A stretch of DNA of 64,000 nt from Bacteroidales bacterium (GCA_017651645.1 JAGCCO010000042.1:62001-126000); one strand, 5' to 3'; shown: positions 26,703 to 35,636, counted from the first letter of the stretch. Notes: generated by a model from the sequence alone, not told the origin. Made by a program: numbers and translations.

Positions 26703-27674
26703 TTATAAATTAGCTTTATACCATTCAATTGCCTCATTCAACCCACGGGCAAAGTCATACTCAGGATCATAGCCCAGCAGACGTTTTGCTTTGCTGATGT
26801 CAGCGTTAGAGTGTTTGATGTCGCCAGGTCGCTCGGGGCCGAAGTTTGGCTCTATATTTTTGCCCAAAGCTTTTGTCAGGTCATAATAGATGTCGATGAG
26901 ATACTCTCTGCCTCCGAAGGCCACATTGAAGGCCTCGCCGCTGGCTTCATCTGGAGCGAGACAAGCCTTTAAATTGGCTTCAATCACATTTTCGATATAG
27001 GTAAAGTCGCGGCTTTGTTTACCGTCGCCGTTGATAGTAGGCTGCTCGTCATTAATCAGCATCTTGATGAACTTGGGAATCACGGCTGCGTATGCGCCAT
27101 TCGGATCTTGTCGTCTTCCAAACACATTAAAATAGCGCAATCCTATGGTCTTCAAACCATAGTGTCTGGTGTATTGTTTGGCCCATTCCTCATCAGCACG
27201 CTTGCTTACGGCGTAAGGACTGAGCAAATTGCCCTCCACACCCTCTTGTTTGGGCAGATGGGCTTCATCGCCATAAACGGAGGAACTGGAAGCATAGACG
27301 AAAGTCTTTACTCCCTTTTGTCTTGCAGCCTCCATCATATTCAGGGTGCCTTGGATATTGTTCGCACAATAGAACAAAGGCATCTCTATGGAACGTGGTA
27401 CGCTGCCCCAGGCGGCTTGGTTGAGGACGTAATCCACACCTTCGCAAGCTTTCATGCAAGTGTCAAGGTTCTTAATGTCGCCTTTGATGAATTCATAGTT
27501 AGGATTGTTGACAAACAAATCCACATTGGCTTGCTTGCCCGTTGAAAGATCATCCAAGCAACGAACTTTGTGGCCTAATTTAAGAATCGCCTCGCAGAGG
27601 TTGGAACCTATGAAGCCAGCACCACCTGTTACGAGGAATAATGAGTTTTTTGGAAATTGAAGATGTGTGTACAT
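26703..27674 (-). CDS. tviC: UDP-N-acetylhexosamine 4-epimerase (TviC/WbpP-type)
   Basis: This protein of about 323 aa is an extended SDR epimerase: LFLVTGGAGFIGSNLCEAIL, LNQAAWGSVPRSIE, a YASSSSVYGD segment and catalytic SPYAVSKRADE (YxxxK). This pattern fits TviC/WbpP, which interconvert UDP-GlcNAc and UDP-GalNAc (or their uronic acids). The ATG at 27674 is preferred; an in-frame start at 27701 would overlap the dehydratase gene by 26 bp. With the neighbouring TviB-like enzyme it forms a two-step uronic-acid pathway. Confidence 0.88.
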   Translation of the reverse strand: MYTHLQFPKNSLFLVTGGAGFIGSNLCEAILKLGHKVRCLDDLSTGKQANVDLFVNNPNYEFIKGDIKNLDTCMKACEGVDYVLNQAAWGSVPRSIEMPLFYCANNIQGTLNMMEAARQKGVKTFVYASSSSVYGDEAHLPKQEGVEGNLLSPYAVSKRADEEWAKQYTRHYGLKTIGLRYFNVFGRRQDPNGAYAAVIPKFIKMLINDEQPTINGDGKQSRDFTYIENVIEANLKACLAPDEASGEAFNVAFGGREYLIDIYYDLTKALGKNIEPNFGPERPGDIKHSNADISKAKRLLGYDPEYDFARGLNEAIEWYKANL

Positions 27675-27675
27675 T

Positions 27676-29583
27676 TTATATCTGTTTATCGTAAATCTCA
27701 AACCTACTATTCTTGCTAATGAACTCTGGCACGGTTCTCTTCATCAATTTCACCATGTCGGGGATTTCCACCTTGCGGGAAAGGTCTTCCAATTCGTCGA
27801 TGATGGAAGCCACCTCATTGTATTCATATTCCCTCACTTTGGCAATACGGATACGCTCGTGCGGGGTGGGAAGCGTGTTTTCGGTATTCGACAGGACCTC
27901 CTCATAGAGCTTCTCACCAGGACGAAGACCTGTGTATTTGATTTCAATGTCTTTGCCCACCTCATATCCGGCAAGCTGAATCATACGACGCGCCAAGGTA
28001 TCTATCTTCACGCTTTCGCCCATGTCGAACACGAAGATCTGTGTTCCCGTGCTCATCGTGGCGGCCTCCATCACCAGACGGCAAGCTTCGGGGATGGTCA
28101 TGAAGAACCTTGTGATGTCGGGATGGGTCACCGTGATGGGTCCACCATTCTCAATCTGTTCCCTGAAACGTGGGATAACACTGCCATTGCTACCCAAGAC
28201 ATTGCCAAAACGGGTGGTGACGAATCTCGTCTTCCCTGGGTGCTTGCCTTGCTCTATAGCCAGACCAAGTGACTGTACATAGATTTCGGCCAGTCGCTTC
28301 GAGCATCCCATGATATTGGTTGGGTTCACCGCCTTGTCGGTACTGATCATCACCATCTTCTCCACATCATACTCGATGCACTTGTCGGCCACATTGCGTG
28401 AGCCATACACGTTCACCAACACAGCTTCGCAAGGATTTTCCTCCATCAAAGGCACATGCTTGTAGGCAGCCGCATGGAACACGACTTGGGGATGATAGTG
28501 TCTGAAAGCGAAATCCAGACGGGCTTGTTGTCTCACATCGCCAATCACGGGGACAAAATCCAGCTCGGGGAATCGGCCTTCAAGCTCAAGACGAATGTTG
28601 TGCATGGGCGTCTCTGCATTGTCAAATAGAATCAGCCGTTTCACCCCAAATGTGGCAAGCTGTCGACAAAGCTCGCTGCCGATGCTGCCCGCCGCTCCTG
28701 TGACCAATACAATCTTGCCATTGAAATTGTCGATGATAGCGTCCATTGACAATTCTATTTCGGGTCGTCCAAGCAGGTCTTCTATATTGATGGCCCTTAC
28801 TCGGCTTTTCGATAAACGTCCCTCTTCCACTTCGTTGATGGTCGGAGCGATGAGAAGTTTGATATTGTTATGGTTGCAATAGTCAATGAGTGTATTTTCA
28901 TGCTGAGCATCCTTCTCATTGGCGAAAAGGAGTGCCGAGATGGATAGACGATCGAAAATGTTTTGCAGTTCTTTATTGTTTTCGTAGTTGAAAATGGGAT
29001 AATCCGACAGCTTGAGCTTTTTCGTGGTGCTTTCAGGGGAGAGGAACCCGACAACCCGGTAATGGGGTGAGTTTTGCAATCGGGTGATGGCCGCCACCGA
29101 CTTGTCGGAAGTGCCAAAGACAAGCACGCGTTGCCGGTTTTTAATGTCGTTCAGGTTGCTCTTGTAGCGATTATAGACTCCTACCATCAACACACGAACC
29201 AACAAAACCAAGAACAAGGAAAGAAGGAAATCGCAGCAAAGCGCAACGAAAACGCTGGAGTTGAACAGACAAGTTATCGCAACGATGATGCCTAACAACA
29301 CTACTTTTGTCAGGAACGTTAAGGCATAACGCAACAGGTCGTGGAAGGAGGAATAGCGTACCACCAGCTTGTATTCTTTGAAGACAAGCATGGCAATGAT
29401 ACTGGCCACAACTGAGCCGCCAATCCACCACCAAGCAAAGCTACCCGAATAATAGCTAGAGCTGGCAAAGAAACTCAACACAAGCAAAACAATAACCGAT
29501 GCCCCAACAGAAAGGCATAAGTCCAATCCAAAGAAGGCTTTGGAACTGAAATATTTGTTTTGAAATTTGGTGAGGAGACTCAT
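27676..29583 (-). CDS. CapD/WbpM-type membrane UDP-GlcNAc 4,6-dehydratase
   Basis: This 635-aa protein has four N-terminal membrane segments (about 15-130), a CoA-binding-like Rossmann domain (VLVFGTSDKSVAAI, near 170) and a C-terminal SDR domain with LVTGAAGSIGSELCRQL (about 292-308) and MISTDKAVNPTNIMGCSKR. The SDR core belongs to the FlaA1/WbpM 4,6-dehydratase class, which makes UDP-2-acetamido-2,6-dideoxy-4-keto-hexose for QuiNAc or FucNAc. It is the first gene of EPS locus 1. Transcription probably starts at the promoter-leader repeat at 29784-29940, about 300 bp upstream. Confidence 0.9.
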   Translation of the reverse strand: MSLLTKFQNKYFSSKAFFGLDLCLSVGASVIVLLVLSFFASSSYYSGSFAWWWIGGSVVASIIAMLVFKEYKLVVRYSSFHDLLRYALTFLTKVVLLGIIVAITCLFNSSVFVALCCDFLLSLFLVLLVRVLMVGVYNRYKSNLNDIKNRQRVLVFGTSDKSVAAITRLQNSPHYRVVGFLSPESTTKKLKLSDYPIFNYENNKELQNIFDRLSISALLFANEKDAQHENTLIDYCNHNNIKLLIAPTINEVEEGRLSKSRVRAINIEDLLGRPEIELSMDAIIDNFNGKIVLVTGAAGSIGSELCRQLATFGVKRLILFDNAETPMHNIRLELEGRFPELDFVPVIGDVRQQARLDFAFRHYHPQVVFHAAAYKHVPLMEENPCEAVLVNVYGSRNVADKCIEYDVEKMVMISTDKAVNPTNIMGCSKRLAEIYVQSLGLAIEQGKHPGKTRFVTTRFGNVLGSNGSVIPRFREQIENGGPITVTHPDITRFFMTIPEACRLVMEAATMSTGTQIFVFDMGESVKIDTLARRMIQLAGYEVGKDIEIKYTGLRPGEKLYEEVLSNTENTLPTPHERIRIAKVREYEYNEVASIIDELEDLSRKVEIPDMVKLMKRTVPEFISKNSRFEIYDKQI

Positions 29584-29775
29584 TATAGTTGATAATTGAT
29601 AATTGATAATTGATAGTTTAGAGTTGAAAGTTTAGTGTTTAGAGTCATTGGTTAGTGTAAAGTGGTAAGTTTAAAGTATAGAGTTCAATTGATGAGGTTT
29701 TGCGACGGACTGCCATATTTTCCACTCTAAACTTTAAAACTGACTCTAAACTCTACACTCTAAACTCTCAACTGA
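29584..29775. repeat. Heptad inverted-repeat region upstream of the CapD-like gene
   Basis: Left arm 29586-29680 has TTGATAA and TAGAGTT units; right arm 29735-29772 has AACTCTA units. Between them lies a spacer containing GCGACGGACTGCCATATTTT. The arms can pair, so the CapD leader RNA would contain a long imperfect hairpin just before the ATG. Confidence 0.75.
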
Positions 29776-29783
29776 TACAAGGA

Positions 29784-29940
29784 CGGCTCCGCCCCGTCAG
29801 TCACATTCCGTGTTGACAAGGGCTTGATTGCAAACGAGTTATTGGAATTGTCCTAAAAGGAAAACAACTCCGAAAACCCTATAGTTGGTTGCAAAGATAG
29901 GGAAAAAACATTCAAAAATGAAATTCGGAGGGTTTTTTTG
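29784..29940 (-). repeat. Promoter-leader repeat, copy 2
   Basis: About 155 bp nearly identical to 35187-35340, including CTCCGCCCCGTCAGTCACAT, GTGTTGACAAGGGCTTGATT, CCCTATAGTTG and GCAAAGATAG, and further CAAAAATGAAATTCGG. On the minus strand the promoter comes first and the conserved leader follows, towards the CapD-like gene. Confidence 0.85.
29892..29899 (-). promoter_or_regulatory. Promoter -7 element of EPS locus 1
   Basis: CAAAGATA on the plus strand is TATCTTTG on the minus strand (TAnnTTTG). The predicted start is near 29885, giving a leader of about 300 nt that holds the common leader sequence and the heptad hairpin. I see no good -33 TTTG. Confidence 0.6.
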
Positions 29941-29963
29941 AAAAAAATCAAACGCACGCAACG

Positions 29964-30002
29964 AAAAAGCGGACTTGGTGGTTTTGCCAAATCCGCTTTT
30001 TT
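29964..30002 (-). terminator. Hairpin terminator after the TIR gene
   Basis: AAAAAGCGGA-c-TTGG and CCAA-a-TCCGCTTTTTT form a stem around TGGTTTTG. The stem ends in T-runs on both strands. It lies 220 bp past the TIR gene stop and stops transcription from the island before EPS 1. The loop and inner stem match the terminator at 35637-35670. Confidence 0.75.
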
Positions 30003-30062
30003 AGTTTAGAGTTGAGTGTTTAGAGTTTAGAGTCAGTTAGGAAGTTTAGAGTTGTAAGAGTT
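30001..30062. repeat. Heptad repeat array (TAGAGTT orientation)
   Basis: GTTTAGAGTTGAGTGTTTAG-type units at 7-bp steps directly after the terminator. The region to 30222 holds nothing else I recognise. Confidence 0.65.
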
Positions 30063-30222
30063 TGAAGAGCTTCTGTCTATTATTCTTTTTGGGTGAAGCT
30101 TGCTGGGAGTTGAAGCATGTTTGAGAGGCAATCGAGGTGCCTGGTGATTATTTTGCAGGACTTTCGAGGCGATATGGATGAGATTTCGGTTCTTTGAGCG
30201 GGTCTTGGGGGGCTTTATCTAT

Positions 30223-31197
30223 TTATAAAACCCTGTTTGCATCTACATCATAACCACATGCCTTAAGTTCTTTTACCAACCCAAACTTCCATGCGCCAAC
30301 AGCATCGTATGGGGTATATACGAGACCATCAAGGTCGCCAGGCTTTATTACCCCGTCCTGCAACAAGTAAAACAACTTTGATCGCCCAAGTTTACCAGCA
30401 AAGTAACCCATCTCAAATACGACATTTTGACGAGCTCTCTTCTCCAATCTCTTTCCCACATCTTCATCTTTCACGCCTTCTAAATCTTTTATAGAGGCTG
30501 CCAAATCGTCTCCAGAGAGGAGTATTATCGCAAATTGTATGTTTTCAGCATTGAATTCAAACTTGTCAATAATGGTTCTTCCCTCGTTGGCTTGTTCATG
30601 CAGGATAATAGGATTCAAGCCAAGCCTAGTAACCACCCGTGCTACGGTTTGCTTCATTTCTTCGTTATGTCCGTGAACAATGAAGATATCTTTCGATTGA
30701 GGCTTTTCTTCTACGGTCTCTCTATTCGATTGTTTTGGTACGGTGGCAGAACATTCTATCAAAGCAACCTTGTTGATGTCAGATTGCATTTGGGTTATCT
30801 GTCGCTGTATTTGTTTCTTATAATCGGCCACTATATCGTGCGTATAGAAATGGTCCCAACTCTGAGTCTCATATTCGTGGCAGTAGGAGTTGTTTGGAAT
30901 TTCGAATGATGACTGGTATATTTCCTTGTTGAAATCATCCCATATTTTGTAAGCGGCCAAAAAAGCCAGTTTTGAAGATTCTTCATAATTAACCTTATCA
31001 TCTTGCCTCGAACCACCAAAATCATACATTGACATACCCATATAGGTCCCCCGGGATGATAATTGCTGAACTTCTATTTTCAACAATTCGGAACCTTTTT
31101 CAATCTGCTTGGTCAAAAGATTCGTAAACTCATCCCTAGTTATCTTCAATGGAGCTTTTACATAGGCGGGTTCTTCTATCTTCTTTTTTTTAGCCAT
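30223..31197 (-). CDS. TIR-like predicted nucleotide-binding / NADase protein
   Basis: This 324-aa protein has a 160-residue N-terminal helical region and a C-terminal TIR-like domain of the CAP12/PCTIR type. The domain reads KDIFIVHGHNEEMKQTVARV (169-188), HEQANEGRTIIDKFE (200-214, probable catalytic Glu), FAIILLSGDD and RQNVVFEMGYFAGKLGR. Such domains degrade NAD in antiphage systems, often activated by a cyclic nucleotide. No cyclase gene is near. It is the last gene of a four-gene run, 131 bp after a membrane-protein gene. Confidence 0.8.
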   Translation of the reverse strand: MAKKKKIEEPAYVKAPLKITRDEFTNLLTKQIEKGSELLKIEVQQLSSRGTYMGMSMYDFGGSRQDDKVNYEESSKLAFLAAYKIWDDFNKEIYQSSFEIPNNSYCHEYETQSWDHFYTHDIVADYKKQIQRQITQMQSDINKVALIECSATVPKQSNRETVEEKPQSKDIFIVHGHNEEMKQTVARVVTRLGLNPIILHEQANEGRTIIDKFEFNAENIQFAIILLSGDDLAASIKDLEGVKDEDVGKRLEKRARQNVVFEMGYFAGKLGRSKLFYLLQDGVIKPGDLDGLVYTPYDAVGAWKFGLVKELKACGYDVDANRVL

Positions 31198-31328
31198 AAC
31201 ACTTAATCTCTTTCTCGATTATACTAATCTGAGCTTCTGCACGGTGATATATTACTCGACGAGGGTGTGGAGACGATTATCGGAATAGGTGACAGATGTG
31301 GGGATGCGGTCGGCTAGTATAATTGTAA

Positions 31329-31841
31329 TTACTTTTTGCTTTTAGCATTATTGATTTCAACAATTAAATCATTAAAGAGTTTCAGCTTATCAGCCCGATA
31401 ATTGGAAAAGTCTTTTAACAATTTGGGCTTGAAATTAAACCCCAGGTCATCTTTATAATTGCTGGTGAAATCTTCATCGTCGGTAATCAGTTGGCTGTAT
31501 TTCCACTGGAATGCGTTCAGAAAGCTATCATCTATTCCGTATTGGCTCTTAAGCAAATTCATTAAATCACCAACATTGGTATTCAAATTGCCCATCATAC
31601 TCTTCAGCTGCTGGGGCTTTATGCTGTTGGCTATGATATATTGGAATATGGCCTCCTCGTGTTCCCTAACAGATTTTACTTCATCTATAAAATGGTATTT
31701 TAACGTACGCTCACTATCAAGCTTACGACTAATAGAGATTGCAATATAAAGCGTAATGCCCCAACCAAGCAATGAAATGCCTGTGTTGATTACACTCAGC
31801 CAATCTTGCGCAAAGGACATTATACACAGAAAGCAGCTCAT
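31329..31841 (-). CDS. Single-pass membrane protein, uncharacterised
   Basis: This 170-aa protein has a hydrophobic segment near residues 13-34 (WLSVINTGISLLGWGITLYIAISI) and a soluble, helical, charged remainder with no motif I know. A second in-frame ATG at 31820 is possible. It starts 6 bp after the DUF4325 gene stop, so it belongs to the same transcript as DUF4325 and the STAS-GHKL protein. A membrane effector or anchor is possible but not shown. Confidence 0.6.
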   Translation of the reverse strand: MSCFLCIMSFAQDWLSVINTGISLLGWGITLYIAISISRKLDSERTLKYHFIDEVKSVREHEEAIFQYIIANSIKPQQLKSMMGNLNTNVGDLMNLLKSQYGIDDSFLNAFQWKYSQLITDDEDFTSNYKDDLGFNFKPKLLKDFSNYRADKLKLFNDLIVEINNAKSKK

Positions 31842-31847
31842 AATCCT

Positions 31848-32276
31848 TTAATTTTGTCCAGCCCATTGACCTTTTTCCAACTCTCCATCGGAATTGCGAC
31901 GATACCAATCGTCGTGATGGGCGGTTACAGTTCGTGGTTCGTTTGCCTTGCGGCGGCTTTCCCATTGCGGATAGGTTTCCTCTTCAATCATCTTTATCCA
32001 AGAAGGATTGCGAGATGAATGTAAATGAAGACGCTGCTTCACAACGGCAAGCGTAAAGTCGTAAACCAGATTTCCAAGTGCTTCGTCGAGAAACGACGGC
32101 GCATAGGAATCTAGTGTGCCGTCAAGTTCTAGATCAAGGTCTTCCTTGGCTTGAAGCGCCTCGTAAAAACGAGGGTTGAGCTGGGTATGGTAGAATTCCT
32201 CGCCCGACTTTTCGCTTTTTGCACAATGGCGCAAACCGGTTACATTTGAAAAATCTGTTGCTATCGTTAGCTTCAT
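31848..32276 (-). CDS. STAS-like DUF4325 protein
   Basis: This protein of about 142 aa has LDLELDGTLDSYAPSFLDEALGNLVYDF, matching the DUF4325 STAS-like pattern (vdLDf.gv...s..fldea.g.L). The C-terminal WESRRKANEPRTV segment is extra. ATG 32276 is taken; a GTG at 32288 overlaps the STAS-GHKL stop. DUF4325 proteins often sit next to GHKL-type ATPases and may act like anti-anti-sigma partners. Confidence 0.7.
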   Translation of the reverse strand: MKLTIATDFSNVTGLRHCAKSEKSGEEFYHTQLNPRFYEALQAKEDLDLELDGTLDSYAPSFLDEALGNLVYDFTLAVVKQRLHLHSSRNPSWIKMIEEETYPQWESRRKANEPRTVTAHHDDWYRRNSDGELEKGQWAGQN

Positions 32277-32284
32277 TTTATTGT

Positions 32285-33316
32285 TCACTTATTTATTTCC
32301 CAAAAATACAATGTGCCATTAAAGGCTTTGCGTGATGTTGAAAACTGAATGCTGTCGGCAGGACGATCAAAAGTCATCAGCACGCTGTTGGTCATAACAC
32401 AAAGGTTTTGAATCTTACCTTCTATATAGGCTTTCTTAATGCTTGGAAGGCCTTTGTATCGGTTCTCCTCGCGCGAAGAGCTGGAGTATTGCTTGTCGAA
32501 CACATCGCTCAAAAAATCAATGTCGTTATTGAACAGCCCTTTTAGTTTGGTGATGAACTTTCGGTAGATGGTATCAAGAATTCCCCTTCCAAGGTCAAGT
32601 ATCGAGAAGGTGACTCGATTGTCTTCGAACATCACGCCCAGTGTCCACTGGTCTCTAAAAGATTTACTCCATTCAATTGAATTGCCCGCTATCTCCTTGA
32701 TAATTGAAACCACATCATCGTAAAACTCGTCATGACCCACATGCTCGCATGCGTGGCGCACTATTTTACAAATTCTGATTGTATCTTCGATACGGAGCTT
32801 GCCTTGTCCCTTATTGAAGGTGAAGTAGTCGGTTTTCTCACTTTTATTGAACTTAACGCCTTGACCATTCACTTTGTCGTTTAAGAACCCCGTCTTTTCA
32901 AAGAAGTCGCGACATTGCTCATCGTCAGGAAAATTACCGCTAAGATTGATTCTTTGACCGCCAAGTTCACGTCCTAAAGCATTCAGCACCATAGTGGTTG
33001 GCAGGTCAATTTCGGATATTCCAGCTATATTGAGGGTTACGCTTCTTATTCCTGGATGCAGGCTTACGACATTTGCTTGTTGGCGTATATTTGTAAAGAA
33101 CCTAACGCATCCATTAACATCGCTAAGAATAGAGAGTTTTTTAGGGGCATTCACCAAGCCAGGCAAAGGGACTTCCATTCGAGGAGGAGGAGTAATGGCC
33201 AGCATTTTCCGAGGCGTTTGCATCTTTGTCTCTTTGTGTCGATGATATTTTCGCAATTTGGCATTGTATCGACGCTGACGTTCCCGTCTCCATAGTTCTC
33301 TATTCTTTTTTTTCAT
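32285..33316 (-). CDS. STAS-GHKL (HATPase) fusion protein
   Basis: This 343-aa protein has a basic N-terminus, then a STAS-like domain (about 65-160: VRFFTNIRQQANVVSLHPGI, VTLNIAGISEIDLPTT, FFEKTGFLN). A GHKL ATPase domain follows with the N-box IIKEIAGNSIEWS, the G1-like FSILDLGRGI and a G2-like NRYKGLPSIKKA. No dimerisation-phosphoacceptor His is visible, so it is more like an RsbW-type kinase or a conformational ATPase than a sensor kinase. It is the first gene of the 31.3-33.3 kb operon. Confidence 0.75.
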   Translation of the reverse strand: MKKKNRELWRRERQRRYNAKLRKYHRHKETKMQTPRKMLAITPPPRMEVPLPGLVNAPKKLSILSDVNGCVRFFTNIRQQANVVSLHPGIRSVTLNIAGISEIDLPTTMVLNALGRELGGQRINLSGNFPDDEQCRDFFEKTGFLNDKVNGQGVKFNKSEKTDYFTFNKGQGKLRIEDTIRICKIVRHACEHVGHDEFYDDVVSIIKEIAGNSIEWSKSFRDQWTLGVMFEDNRVTFSILDLGRGILDTIYRKFITKLKGLFNNDIDFLSDVFDKQYSSSSREENRYKGLPSIKKAYIEGKIQNLCVMTNSVLMTFDRPADSIQFSTSRKAFNGTLYFWEINK

Positions 33317-33377
33317 CCCATATCAAGTCACTAAACTATCTGTTTTTTTGAATCAGTTTGTAACCAATCACTCCCTT

Positions 33378-34973
33378 TCACCTCGCTACCTTTTTGTTTA
33401 TGCTTTCAATCTTACATTTGTGCTGTTTCGTTTTTTTGTCATAATCAATCCCAACAAGCACAACCTCACCGACATAGTCTTGCAGCGAAACCGCATAACG
33501 TTTTTGATGAATCTGTGCAATGGCGGTATCAGCTGATTGATCATATTTCAATTCCAGCACAACAGCAGGCAGTGCACAATGTGGACGAGGCAAAAGCACA
33601 ATATCTGCAAACCCCTTCCCCGCCGGCAATTCACGAATCATCATATAGTTCTTTTTCGCCGCATAATAGGCTATCGTCAGCACACAGGCAAGGGAATTCT
33701 CGTCGTTATATTGCAGGATACTCGTATTATCAGCATGAATGGCATCTATGGCAGCGGCAACAGCAGCCGTATTCCCGGCAATCGTATCGTTCAACAAACG
33801 TTCCGACTGGCTGATGGCATTTGCAATCACCACCCATCCAGTTTCCAACACTACGGCATTCTTAAACTCAATAGCTATCTCTCTGTTTGGAATCCGACAA
33901 GTGGCACTGTCTCTATCGTATGAGAGATAACCCAGATGTATCAACACGGTCAGCACATCATCCTTGCTGCGAACCACTTTCAAGTCATTCTGGAAACTGG
34001 AGGTCTCCACCGAACACGACTCTCCGGCCAATAGACGAATGATGTCGTCTTTCAGACCGTCGAAATTCATGCGGATATAAGTTGCCACGGTTTCGTACGT
34101 ACCCGTATTTGCCCAATAGCTGTCGCAATACTTGTTATATAATGCAGTCATGACAGACTTCGGGTTGAACATTCCCGTGCTATTGCCTATCTGGTAGCCA
34201 TCGTACCACTCTTCAAGTGCCTTATAATCCACGTCATGCTGTTGGCACAGGCTGCGAACCTCATCGGAAGTGAATCCGAAACACTCGGCCATTGGACCTG
34301 GCTGAACCATTGAATACTCATGGAAATTATTCAATGCCGACTGGGTTTTGTATTTTTTAATGGGCAGAATACCCGTCATATAAACGCCTGCGAAGGTTGA
34401 CATGGCCTTGTCCGACTTAAACAATCCCCGCAGCAGATTAATATATTGTTCCGACACCACGCTCCCTTCGGGATATTCTCTCAATATGGCATCCCACTCG
34501 TCAACAATCATGATAAACTTTTCCTGCTGGGGTTGAGAAGCTATTGCATACAAAAAATCCGCTAACCCACATCCTTCGAAATATGGAGCGTCAGGAAAGA
34601 CCTCTTTAAGCTCTTGGATAACATCAGATTGTATATTGGCTACAATATCGTCGGACTGATAATACTGCGATACGAAATCTGTCATATCCAGAAACAACAC
34701 TGGATAGCGTCGGAAATGGGTAGAGAAAGTTGACGATGAGGCAATCTGCAAGCCAGAAAAAAGCTCCTTGTCCGCACTCCAAATGTCGTAGTAGGAATAC
34801 AGCATCCTGGCTCCGATTGACTTACCGAAGCGGCGGGCACGACTTACGCAGGTGAACTGGCGTTCTGAATTAAGAGTGGCATTGACCAATTCAATCAAAT
34901 GACTCTTATCCACATATTCACCATTCCTTGCGGCACGGAACCCATCATTGCCTTTCCTTAAAAACTTTCCCAT
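33378..34973 (-). CDS. AAA-ATPase-like / PD-(D/E)XK nuclease fusion (Bacteroidales family)
   Basis: This 531-aa protein has the N-terminal AAA-ATPase_like pattern YVDKSHLIELVNATL and SRARRFGKSIGARML (P-loop variant at about 43-57), then MIVDEWDAILRE (Walker B-like). At the C-terminus a PD-(D/E)XK-type core is seen: KGFADIVLLPRP and ALPAVVLELKYDQSADTAIAQI (D...E-x-K). Families of this kind are highly expanded in Bacteroidales with no firm function. It is upstream of, and on the same strand as, the STAS-GHKL operon. A promoter-leader repeat lies upstream (35187-35340). Confidence 0.85.
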   Translation of the reverse strand: MGKFLRKGNDGFRAARNGEYVDKSHLIELVNATLNSERQFTCVSRARRFGKSIGARMLYSYYDIWSADKELFSGLQIASSSTFSTHFRRYPVLFLDMTDFVSQYYQSDDIVANIQSDVIQELKEVFPDAPYFEGCGLADFLYAIASQPQQEKFIMIVDEWDAILREYPEGSVVSEQYINLLRGLFKSDKAMSTFAGVYMTGILPIKKYKTQSALNNFHEYSMVQPGPMAECFGFTSDEVRSLCQQHDVDYKALEEWYDGYQIGNSTGMFNPKSVMTALYNKYCDSYWANTGTYETVATYIRMNFDGLKDDIIRLLAGESCSVETSSFQNDLKVVRSKDDVLTVLIHLGYLSYDRDSATCRIPNREIAIEFKNAVVLETGWVVIANAISQSERLLNDTIAGNTAAVAAAIDAIHADNTSILQYNDENSLACVLTIAYYAAKKNYMMIRELPAGKGFADIVLLPRPHCALPAVVLELKYDQSADTAIAQIHQKRYAVSLQDYVGEVVLVGIDYDKKTKQHKCKIESINKKVAR

Positions 34974-35049
34974 AACAATTACTGTTTTCCCGACTTCAAT
35001 CCATCGCAGGCGATCCGCTCGTATTTAGCTTTGAGACTTTGCAGCGGAC

Positions 35050-35182
35050 TCTCCTACTTTCCACTCTCAACTTCTCAACCGTCTCTACACTCTAAACTCT
35101 AAACTCTCAACTTTCAACTACTCTAAACACTACACTCTCAACTCTCAACTACTCTAAACTCTAAACTCTAAACTCTCAACTA
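35050..35182. repeat. Heptad repeat array (AACTCTA orientation)
   Basis: More than a dozen AACTCTA/TCTCAACT-type units with 7-bp period end directly at leader copy 3. On the minus strand this is the 5' region of the AAA-nuclease gene. Confidence 0.75.
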
Positions 35183-35186
35183 ATCA

Positions 35187-35340
35187 CAGCTCCGCCCCGT
35201 CAGTCACATTCCGTGTTGACAAGGGCTTGATTACAAGCGAGTTATTGGAATTGTATGGCAAGGAAAACAAATCCAAAAACCCTATAGTTGATTGCAAAGA
35301 TAGAGAAAAAACAATCAAAAATGAAATTCGGTGGTTTTTT
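35187..35340 (-). repeat. Promoter-leader repeat, copy 3
   Basis: Near-identical to copy 2 (29784-29940) over about 150 bp, same orientation, 5.4 kb away. Together they flank the TIR / STAS-GHKL / AAA island as direct repeats. Confidence 0.85.
35295..35302 (-). promoter_or_regulatory. Promoter -7 element upstream of the AAA-nuclease gene
   Basis: CAAAGATA on the plus strand, TATCTTTG on the minus strand, inside leader copy 3. The predicted transcript would start near 35288 and reach the ATG at 34973 through the heptad array. Confidence 0.55.
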
Positions 35341-35403
35341 TTGGAAATTTCGGGAAAATTAGGGGACTTTGGGGGTGAGAGAAACAAATGATTTTTGTTT
35401 TTG

Positions 35404-35560
35404 AAAAAATAAATCTTATGTGGAGCTGGGATGAATTGGGGCTCGCTGGCTCGCGTGGTTTTTTGGGAAACAAATCTTACACAAATCTATTATAAATTAA
35501 AGCTCGCTGGCTCGCGTGTTGTTTAGAAGTAAATCTTACGTAAATCTTTCATTAATATTT
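35404..35560 (-). repeat. Dispersed repeat family B, inverted and rearranged copy
   Basis: Contains two GCTCGCTGGCTCGCGTG units (35441 and 35501 region) and three AAATCTTA units; CAAATCTTACACAAATCTAT is the reverse complement of the tail of the copy at 15024-15137. It fills the gap between leader copy 3 and the FRG terminator. Confidence 0.65.
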
Positions 35561-35636
35561 GCGACTCGAATTAACATGCGGCTTGCCCTAATCGGGCTCG
35601 CCGATGGGGAGGGGTTAATGTTGTTATGAAACAAAA

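Noticed and set aside
27015..27545. Plus-strand open frame of 176 codons opposite the TviC-like epimerase
   Set aside because: Complement of conserved epimerase codons; no motif or promoter.
30223..31197. TIR protein as part of a CBASS or Pycsar system
   Set aside because: No cyclase gene (CD-NTase or PycC) is found in the neighbourhood; only the effector type matches.
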